From: Micropterus salmoides
Lineage: Eukaryota > Chordata > Actinopteri > Centrarchiformes > Centrarchidae
Direction of reading: 5' to 3'
NCBI RefSeq assembly: GCF_014851395.1
Contig: NW_024044348.1
Location: 22,090,390 to 22,154,389 of the forward strand
DNA length: 64,000 bases
The position numbers were made by a program, and so were the translations under genes. Shown here in pieces: positions 55,301 to 64,000 of the stretch; within the stretch, counting starts at the first letter, position 1, and every line of letters starts with the position of its first letter. The notes under the pieces are model-generated. The model was given only the letters and a program-made list of their open reading frames with translations. It made no database searches and was not told the DNA's origin.

Positions 55301-58300
55301 CACCAGTGCTAATAGTCCTGGTGCTGGATGTGATGTTCCCCAGTCTCACCTGCTGACTTCTGTCAGTCAGTAAGTTTGTGATCCACTGACAGGTGGAGGC
55401 TGGCACAGTGAGCTGGGTGAGTTTGGTGCTGAGGATGTCCGGGATGATGATGTTGAACGCCAAGCTGAAGTCCACGAACAGGATCCTTGCATATGTCCCT
55501 GGAGAGTCGAGGTGTTGCAGGATGTAATGCAGTCCCAAGTTGACTGCATCATCCACTGACCTGTTAGCGCTGTAGGCAAACTGCAGGGGCTCCAGCAAGG
55601 GGTCTGTAATGTCCTTCAGGTGGGCCAACACCAGTCTTTCAGTGGACTTCATGACCACAGATGTCAGAGCGACAAGCCTGTAGTCATTTGTGGAGCATTT
55701 GAAGCAGAAGGGAACTTCACACAGCTCAAGTGATCTGTTGAAGATCTGTGTGAAGATCTGTCCAGGGACATATGCAAGGACAGCTCCAGTGATCTGTTGA
55801 AGATCTGTGTGAAGACGGGGGCCATCATTTTCAGGCAGGATGGAGACACACTGTCGGGGCCAGGAGCCTTCCTGATCTTCTGCCTTTGGAAGAGGTGGCT
55901 CACGTCCTCTTCACAGATCTTGAGTGCAGGTGAGGGGTCAGAGAGGAGGTTGGCAGTGTGTCAGAGGGGGAAGGTGACTGTTTGAAGATGGTGTTGGAGC
56001 GGGGGAGAGGTGTGACTGTGGGCTTTTCAAGCCTGCAATAAAAGCCATTCAGCTCGTCTGCCAGTTGTTGAGTACCAGCAGTGTTGGGGGATGGTGTCCA
56101 GTAGTTGGCCTCTCCACACTGACGCAGGGTCGTTGGCTGCAAAGCTGTTATCTAGCTTTTCAGTGTAGCATCTCTTTGCTGCTTTGACCTCGTTAGTCAG
56201 AGTGTTCCTGGCCTGGTTGTACTGGACTCTGTTCCGACTTCTGATTGGCCTGACGAAGTTGCCTGAGTTTCGCTGTGAACCAGGGTTTTTGGTTGTAGGT
56301 TTTAGTCTACACACACATGTCCTCACAAAAACTGATGTAAGATGTCACGGTGTCAGTTAGTTCATCCAGGTCAGTGGCTGCAGCCTCAAAAACACTCCAG
56401 TCACTGCAGTCAAAGCAGGCCTGTAACTCCATCTTTGACTCGTTGTTCCATCTTTTCACAGTCTGTACAACAGGTTTAACAGATTTCAGTTGCTGCCTGT
56501 ATGTTAAGATCAAGCGATAGGTGTCCTTTAATGTAGCAATGTTCCAGTGTGTTAGTGTCCCTGGTGGGACACTTAATATGCTGTCTGTCTTTTGGGAGTT
56601 CGTGGCTGAGGTTTGCTCTGTTAAAGTCCCCAAGAACAATGAGCAGGGAGTCTGGATGTTAGTTATCTGGTCGGCCAGGTGTAGTAACGCCTCACTAACA
56701 CAGGCCTGAGGTGGAATGTAATTTTATTTACTCTTATTGGCTTCTAATATAGGTGACAGATAAATAAGTTAACACCATGTGAGTTTTCTAGCAAATGTTC
56801 AGTGTCTGACATGACATGACACAGGTCATAATGAGATTTCAGTAATCCTGTTGTTTGGAAAAAAACAGACAGATTTCTCATATGAACATGACAGTTATTC
56901 TCCATGACTGATTCATAACAGCTGCAGATACCATGGGACTGTTCATCATCATGTTTCCTGTCTACCGTTTTAGAAGAGGTGCAACAACATCTATTACACA
57001 TAGCATGTTGAATTAATGCCTTTCTGCTGTATTTTTGTTTTCCACATGTCTTTATAGGGCCCTGCCTTCACTGCTAACATATTCATCATACAGTATCTTT
57101 ATTTCAGAAGACGTCACTGATCCAAAGGAGATGTGGAAGATTATATCAACACAGTTTCCCACTCACTCGATTACTTAGTTCAAACAAACCACCGAGAGGT
57201 AGTGTACCTCTTAATGCTCTTATACTATGTAATGTAGCAAAATGAGCGAACACAATGACTTAATCTTTCTAGGGTCAATGTGAGCCATTTGTACTTAATC
57301 CTTTTGTTGTGTGTGTAACTGGTTTAGGTTTTGAAAAGGATTTCCCGAAGAGTGAAGAAAGCGCTGGCGTCAACAAATCAGCTGAAGGTGAGGAGTCATC
57401 CTCTCAAGCAGCATTTGTATACTACCTATAGTATCTTCTGCTCTAAGATCTTCTGAAGTGTATGACTAACTTTCTGTTACTGTTCAGATGAAAATACCAA
57501 AGAGCGAGAATCTGTTGTAAGTAAAGGGAGGGACACAAACGATGATGGAGATGAAAGACGAAGAGGAGGAAAAAAGGAAGAATCACACTGGTGGACACGC
57601 TTTCAGGTGCGAATCATGGCCAGAATTCTAACGAACTGTTATTCCTACAGGTTGTTTATGCATGTCATTAAAATGCACTACACACACAAATGCTAGTAAC
57701 TTGGAATATATTTACTAAAATGCTGGAATAAGACAATTTTTAAGGTAAATTCTAAGCTTGGTTTGACTCATTTTTTTATAATTTTCATAACACATAATGT
57801 CACATAAATGACTATTCAGGTCTATAATACTAAAATAATATATACTAATAATATTAACCTTATAGAATGATGTAGTTATAGTAGATGGTAGCTAGTTAGT
57901 GTCGTTAGCTCTGTCAGAGTACGACTTCATATTTATATAAAAACCGGACAAAACTGGACATTACTTGGAGAAAAGAAAGCAAGGAGGTTGAACTACCTGG
58001 TGAGTTCAGAAAACATGTGTCTGTAACTTTATTCATTATATCATTATCATTGATATCATTATCATTAATTATATCATTGTACTTTACTGTGACCAAGTTA
58101 GCATAGCATAGCCCTGATTGATCCAAACTCCATTCAGAAAACAAACATTTTAGAAGTTTTTGTCCTGCTGTCTTGCTGGCAGACATGACAAATCATGAAT
58201 TCATATGTTTAACAAATCTGCATTATGTTGTAGTTATTTTGGCATCAGTTTAATCCGTTTATTGCTATTTAATCACAGCAAAATGTTTACTTCATACAGT

Positions 58301-61300
58301 TGTAGTAATGGCGAGTTGTGTTTATTCACGTTATCGCGTTAAAATCTCCTTCTGGCGTTGTGTGTGAACACTTGCAGCGAATGTACTCACTCGAGGAAAG
58401 CGTTGCGAGGCGAAAATTCGCCTTTGGTCTGACTGCCGCATTACCAAAATGTTTGTTGATGCTGTATATTTATGTTAGAAAATAAATTTAAGCTCATATA
58501 TTCATATGTCAGACCTTTTAAAACCTTCAGATGTTGAAATATTTTCCTTAAAACATATAGTACTTTACTAATAACACTGGAGATCCTAGTTGTTGTGAGA
58601 GGCACCATAATGCAGCTGCAGGGTGGGAAGAATGGCTTGTTTTTCACTGGCATTCTGACAGTCTCTTCTTTAATCAGTTGGTCTCCTCTCCCTTACAACA
58701 TTTCTTTTATCTAACAGGATGAATTCCCTTTGGATGAAAAAGCACTTCGCAACCTTGGAATTGGTGCAGCAGGCATGACCACAGCTTTTTTGTACTTTTA
58801 CTTCCGAGAGACAGGGGTCCAGATCTCCTGGAAGGACTTTGTGCATCACTACTTGAGCAGAGGCTTAGTAAGAGGCAGAGAGAGTTTCAGTTTTGGTATC
58901 TTCTGAACGAGGGCATTTTTATCTGCATGTTTGTTTCTGCAGTCATATAAACAAATTGGTTATTGTGCTCTCTACACAGGTGGATCACCTGGAAGTTGTC
59001 AATAAACAGTATGTCAAAGTAATTCCTGCCCACGGAGTGGAAACATCAGAAGTGGTTAGTTGCATGAAAATGCTTTTTTGTCACTTTGTTGGTGAGTCAT
59101 AGGTTCTAATAATGATTTAGTTTCACTGTGTTCATGGCCTCACAGCCTGTAGTCTTTTATGTACACTTGCTGTCTAATTCATGAATGTGCATGATTGATT
59201 TGCCGCCGTGTAGCAAAGTTAATAAAACTGATCATCATGAATATGTATGAATAGTACTAATATATGTATATGTCGCTCACACACACACACAAACGATATA
59301 GATTAAAATGACCCTATGTAACTTGCTGAACAGCAGCCACTGTGACCAAAAGTGGAAATGATGGTTAATTTTGAAATGTAGTTTAACAGTAAAACAAGTA
59401 GGAAAGACAAAATAATTTTAATGCCCTCTTACTAGGTTTGACCTAAACTTTCATTCGAGACTGACAGCTTAGCAAAATCCATGCCAATCCAATCCACTGA
59501 TTAGGTCCATGAGATATGGTTGAAAATGCTAGTAAAAAATGAGTTAAGATTATTTGGCCAAACTACAATTCCCAAGGTCAAAAATGACTTTTCAGGCCCA
59601 AGAGTTTGCTAATATTTGCTACCATAAGCTACTGGGCCAAGTAAGACTGTAGCAGCAAAACCTCAGAGTGCATTGAAAGTAGCAATGGTGCGATTTATTG
59701 CTTATTTTCATTTGTAAGAGGAAGAATTGACCTCTTCCTTGTTATTTCTTTTTAAAATGTAATATAGTCTTGCTTTGGATTTAAAGTGTATACACACATA
59801 TACTGTGTACTGCATGTTATGTTTTCTGTTTTTTGTATGTTTCAGAGCTATTTGTGGTTCAACATTGGCAGTGTCGACTCATTTGAGCACAACCTGGAGA
59901 TGGCACAGCAAGAGATGGGTCTGGAGTCCCCACAGAAAGTACCTGTATTATATAGCAGTGAAAGCGATGGGTGAGAATTGATCGGAACTTTCATATTGAA
60001 GTGACTTTTATGCATGTTGGATGTGCCTAATTGAGCTTCTTTGTCTTTCCTCACAGTACACTTCTTTTGAACATCCTCCCAACCTTACTGCTGGCTGGAT
60101 TTTTGCTTTTTGCCACTCGGCAGGGACCAATGGCGGGAGGTCGTGGAGGTAGGGGGCAAGGAAACCCCTTTAGCATGAGTGAATCCAAAGCAAAGATTAT
60201 AAAAGACAACATTAGCGTGCGATTCAAGGACGTTGCAGGCTGCGAGGAGGCCAAACTGGAGATTTTGGAGTTTGTCAACTTCCTGAAGAACCCACGGCAG
60301 TATCAGGACCTAGGAGCCAGGATCCCAAAGGTGTGCCATACTGGATATAATAAAGGATTGTGGCATAGGGTCGGGCAGTGATGGTGACGAGTATGGGCTA
60401 AAAAAACTAACTCTTAAAGTGATACTTTTCGCCACCGTTTCATTTTCAGGGTGCAGTTTTATCGGGTCCACCTGGTACTGGCAAGACTTTGCTAGCTAAG
60501 GCCACTGCAGGAGAGGCCAACGTCCCCTTCATTACCGTCAGTGGCTCAGAGTTCCAAGAAATGTTTGTTGGCGTGGGGCCAGCTAGGGTCAGTACTGGGC
60601 TAAATGTTGAATGTGTGAACACAATAATTTGTTATATCAAAGATACAAACACAGAGGACAATCTACAGTACCTTATCTTTCCTCTCTCTATTTGAATTAT
60701 ACCACTGTAGGAAATTATGCTATTTATAGCAGTAATGAATACTGATTTATACATCTCTTTGCCCTGTCCATATAAGATAAGGCATATGTTTGCCACAGCG
60801 CGAAAAAATGCCCCTTGCATCCTTTTCATCGACGAGATTGACGCAGTTGGCAGGAAGAGAGGCAAAGGGAACTTTGGCAACCAGAGCGAGCAGGAAAACA
60901 CCCTCAACCAGTTGCTTGTGGAAATGGATGGTAAGTATTTGTGTCATCTATCTGTATGTGTTTGAGCCTTTCGCCCTTTCCTGGTGCAATATTTCACAAG
61001 ATGCTGTTTGTCATTTACAGGGTTCAACAGTAGCACTAACGTGGTCATTTTAGCTGGTACCAATCGAGCGGATATCCTGGATCCAGCTTTGATGAGGCCT
61101 GGGCGCTTTGATCGACATATATACATAGGTAAAGTATAGCACTGGTCTGAGGTCTGCCCCAAGCTGTCTTCTCTCAAGCTTTATAATTCCCTGCTCTCAC
61201 CGGGATGCCTGAGAACAGGTTTCAATTAATGACATTTATCTTATGCACGCTCTAAATCTTTTCTCTATGTCATCATTTATCACTGTCAACGTTGTCTAGT

Positions 61301-63659
61301 TTGTTTTGTTAAGGTACCAGTTAAGGTGCTAATCATGACCTTACTGACACTTGTATCTTGTACTTACTGTATAGTTCCCATACAAATTAGCTTCAAGCTT
61401 AATAGACTTACTTCTGTTCTTTATTTGCGCCTGTTCACTTGTTATGTCATTAAAAGCATGTGTTGCGCACTGTGAGCTTTTATCTTTGCGGTTAAAATGG
61501 TTTATCTTTTTCTGCCTGCTAAGATCTAATTTATTATACACCAGCTGTGCTGGACAATGGTGGGCAGGGCAGTTTTCTCTCTGACAAAAAAAGTGGGTCA
61601 AAATGAGAGAGCTGGCTTTCTATAAAAGAGGGATTAGATGACTGTAGGCCAACATGAGGGATGGGACACTGTTTTCTGTCCTTTAATCTTTCTGTTCTTA
61701 CATGTGAACAGTATTGGTCAGATAACGTTGCTTAAAAACATTACAAATTAATGTCTGATCAGTAATTAGTGTCATAACTTGTTGCATTTTTATGAACATT
61801 AAACAAAAATAAATGTGGCTCAAACCTGCATGAATAATGCATTGTGTTAAAGTTTTCTAAGTATGCCAAAAGGCTCCTAATGCTCCTTCACACACTCAGC
61901 TACGTTTGTGTCACTCTTAGCTGTCAGCTTAAGAACAGACCTTCAGATAAAAGCTCCAGAATATTCACATTTTTAAGAGGCTGTCTTCAAGATGATTGGG
62001 ATTTTATCTTGTGACTATGCCCATGAAAACACTTCTCCCCTTGTAAGTGTTAATGCTGCTGTACGGGGGAGTCTTTCAATGTTGACTTTACTGCCTAGTT
62101 TGATGCACAGCACTACAAAATAAATGTCACATTACAGTTGGTGGCACCAGCATTTCTAATTTGACTTTCTTTAGCTTACGTCCTTTTATATTCTCTTTTA
62201 TGCTGCTGTTATTTGACTTGAAGTAATCCAAAGTGTGTAGACAGCCATGGTGTCTATAGCTATGTGGTGGCTGTTAATCATTTGTCAGTAGCATCTTGAA
62301 AATTAGCTCTATGACATGGACTCCTGTAATGCAGGTGCTGAATGAGCTTCTCATGATGTTCAGAAGCTGAGTCAACACACTGATGTATTGTATACACTCT
62401 GGTAAAGTTGGAGGCATTATCAACATTCATTTCATGACTTTAGTTCTGCAGCAACAGTTATTTAGATATTTTTTAGCTCACTTCTTATCATTCTTTTGTT
62501 TTAAAAAGAGGATGTCCTGAAATTAATCCTAAAATTCACAATATTTTCTTTTTTCCACAGGCCCACCAGATATTAAAGGCAGGGCATCCATCTTTAAGGT
62601 GCACTTAAGACCTCTGAAGTTGGACTCCAGTATAGAAGTAGACAGTTTAGCCAGGAAGCTAGCTGCGCTAACCCCAGGTTTTACTGGTAAGGACAAGAGA
62701 TCTGTGTCCATGTCCGTGTGTGTGCAAACAGCCCAGTCTCTGGATTGATCTAAAAAGTTCATACAGTTGTGTCTTACTGTATTTCTTTTTTTCATCACAC
62801 CACAGGCTAACTTGGCTGTTGTGCCTCTCGTGTGTTGCAGGGGCTGATATTGCTAATGTATGTAATGAAGCTGCGCTAATAGCTGCACGTCACCTCAACC
62901 GGCATATCAGTACTAAGCACTTTGAGCAGGCAGTCGATAGAGTTATCGGAGGTAAGTTAACAACCACATTTATGATTCACTTGATATTATGACAGTACTT
63001 ACCTTAATAAAGTTGGTCAGTAATAAAAGCAATGGCCTTAAAGTGATGAGATTTGCAATACATTTCTGTAGTATAAAGTTTTGATCAATTATACTACTGC
63101 ATGCTTGTAGGACACATCAACCCTAAACCCACCTATTGCTTGTACAACAACAGTTGTACAGTTTGGTAAGACATCCACCTTGCTCTCAGGTTTGGAAAAG
63201 AAGACTCAGGTACTGCAGCTTGCAGAGAAGACTACTGTGGCGTATCATGAGGCTGGGCATGCTGTGACGGGCTGGTTCCTAGAACATGCAGACCCTCTGC
63301 TTAAGGTACTCAGACCACTTCTTTTCTCTCGTACTGCTGCATGACTGAATTCCTCTGCAGCCCTTGAATAATTTGTTTTTACCTTGTACAATCACATTAA
63401 GTTTCACCACATGTGTATAATAACAATTCATTTGGTTGATTATAATGTACTCCCTAAGGTGTCCATTGTTCCCAGAGGGAAAGGTTTGGGTTATGTGCAG
63501 TATCTGCCTAAAGAACAGTGCCTGTTCACCAGGGAGCAGCTATTTGACAGAATGTGCATGATGCTGGGAGGTCGAGTGGCAGAGCAGGTTTTCTTTCGCC
63601 GAATCACCACGGGGGCGCAGGATGACCTCAGGAAAGTCACACAGTCTGCCTATGCACAG
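52346..63659 (+). CDS. afg3l1: AFG3L1 mitochondrial m-AAA protease, N-terminal 653 residues; 3' part outside window
   Basis: Exons: 52346-52456, 57108-57198, 57328-57387, 57488-57606, 58718-58867, 58980-59054, 59846-59970, 60057-60330, 60450-60587, 60777-60930, 61021-61128, 62561-62686, 62841-62951, 63190-63305, 63459-63659; all phases agree. Exon 1 is Arg-rich, as in a mitochondrial presequence. Next are GFEKDFP, a charged linker ending ESHWWTRFQ, TM1 around 139-157, the FtsH extracellular domain, TM2 about 245-263, Walker A GPPGTGKT (341-348), Walker B ILFIDE (396-401), the zinc motif HEAGH (567-571), and Asp in GAQDDL (641-642). It degrades inner-membrane proteins and matures partners, in a hexamer alone or with paraplegin. 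Synteny with MC1R and DEF8 favours AFG3L1 over AFG3L2. One oddity is His 384 where relatives have Asp (RVRDMF). The C-terminal ~130 residues lie beyond the right edge. Confidence 0.95.
53591..54120. mobile_element. ~530-bp element bounded by two hairpins (Helitron/Helentron-like, tentative)
   Basis: The left edge holds the palindrome GCCGCAAGCGGC (53595-53606). The right edge is a strong hairpin: GGGTTCTACCGC (54090-54101) pairs with GCGGTA and GAACCC (54105-54110, 54112-54117) across a TAC loop with one bulged T, followed by TAA. The element interrupts the LINE 3' UTR between A/T-rich sequences with no evident target duplication. The ending CTAA and terminal hairpins fit Helitron-type non-autonomous elements. 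No protein domain is seen. Confidence 0.55.
54560..56640 (-). pseudogene. LINE endonuclease/reverse transcriptase remnants
   Basis: Pieces in several frames follow in order. They are CFDCSDWSVFEAAATDLDEL (56.6-56.3 kb), NTLTNEVKAAKRCYTEKLDN (56.2 kb), KAPGPDSVSPSCLKMM (55.9 kb), and a reverse-transcriptase core at 55658-55155 with QFAYSANRSVDDAVN, FVDFSLAFN, GAPQGCVLSPLLFS and LLKFDDDTT (the place of the catalytic FADD). The thumb region at 54911-54618 has YFLRQLKKINLPKE. Frame changes and a degenerate catalytic box (KFDDD in place of FADD) make it inactive. Confidence 0.85.
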
Positions 63660-63685
63660 GTAATCACAACATTTTGCACAAAAAA

Positions 63686-64000
63686 AAAGATAAGATATAC
63701 TTTATTGTCCCCGAAGGGAAATTTGTTTTGGGCTCTGTCCGTTCTGCAGCTTTACAAGACAACACAAAATGCAGAAATAAAGCATCTCTCAACACATATT
63801 TTCATCCAACACAACACATACTGTCATATACATTAGACAGTTATCTATATAGTAGCACATTGACTCCTTCTTCCAATGCCAGTTCTGATTGAACAACCCT
63901 GTCGGAAGATGTCACTTGAACACATCTGGTTCGTCAGAGAATCATGGTATAACCAAACCTAAGCAACATAAGAAGTGGTTGGTTTGAAGTGAAGCAACAC
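63686..64000 (-). repeat. Probable retroelement (LINE) 3' end running off the window
   Basis: AGATAAGATATACTTTATTG and TCCCCGAAGGGAAATTTGTT after an A-run are the inverse of a common teleost LINE 3' terminus. It lies 26 bp after the AFG3L1 exon that ends at 63659. The extent is unknown because the window ends. Confidence 0.45.

Larger units (their letters stand above)
53475..56705 (-). mobile_element. Rex1/CR1-type LINE, nearly 3.2 kb, decayed, in AFG3L1 intron 1
   Basis: On the minus strand the order is endonuclease C-terminus and linker, reverse transcriptase, then a 3' UTR ending CTGATTCTGATTC at 53475-53488. The same 3' UTR occurs at 32339-32760. The 5' end (most of the endonuclease) is missing. 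An unrelated hairpin-ended element (53591-54120) is inserted in the 3' UTR. No clear target duplication was found. Confidence 0.8.

Noticed and set aside
54855..55373. 172-codon plus-strand frame
   Set aside because: It is antisense to the LINE reverse transcriptase, whose motifs are on the minus strand.
1..64000. CRISPR arrays, operons, ribosome-binding sites, phage or plasmid functions
   Set aside because: The sequence is a vertebrate nuclear genome, and no regularly spaced repeats or prokaryotic gene layout is present.

Overview
The window looks like nuclear DNA from a ray-finned (teleost) fish. It holds intron-rich vertebrate genes with GT-AG splicing, a single-exon melanocortin receptor of fish type, and a dense load of transposons typical of teleosts (Tc1, hAT, Harbinger-like and piggyBac-like elements, Rex1/CR1-type LINEs, tRNA-derived SINEs). 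The species cannot be named from the sequence alone.

Four protein genes lie head to tail on the + strand: (1) the last five coding exons of TCF25 (16-6085, 5' part outside the window); (2) MC1R, one complete exon of 325 codons (12794-13771); (3) DEF8, twelve coding exons that join in frame into 442 codons (24303-47747); (4) AFG3L1, fifteen coding exons giving 653 residues before the gene runs off the right edge (52346-63659). The order and orientation TCF25-MC1R-DEF8-AFG3L1 match human 16q24.3, except that I see no beta-tubulin gene (TUBB3) between MC1R and DEF8. The genes are neighbours by ancient linkage, not by shared pathway: translation quality control, pigment-cell signalling, a C1/zinc-finger protein of lysosome positioning, and a mitochondrial AAA protease.

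Most of the rest is transposon debris, much of it nested. At 7.8-11 kb lies a hAT-like region with three elements inside one another. At 16.1-17.7 kb is a broken Tc1. At 25.5-30.5 kb are a Penelope-like fragment inside a terminal-inverted-repeat element, then Harbinger-like and piggyBac-like elements. At 33.2-37.1 kb a LINE is split by a hAT element and by a 2.4-kb element with long inverted repeats. At 43.5-45.6 kb a Tc1-type MITE carries a tiny SINE-tail insertion and a Tc1 transposon with an uninterrupted transposase reading frame. At 53.5-56.7 kb, in AFG3L1 intron 1, a decayed LINE carries an element bounded by two hairpins.

The best leads are: a family with inverted ends near TATGGAAGC..TATAGGGG and 6-bp target duplications (a 2387-bp copy and an 88-bp copy); the apparently intact Tc1; the hairpin-ended element; a hammerhead-like core in a Penelope-like tail; and 46-48-bp retroposed SINE tails flanked by 12-14-bp duplications. 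Stretches not described below are introns or intergenic DNA in which I see no gene.
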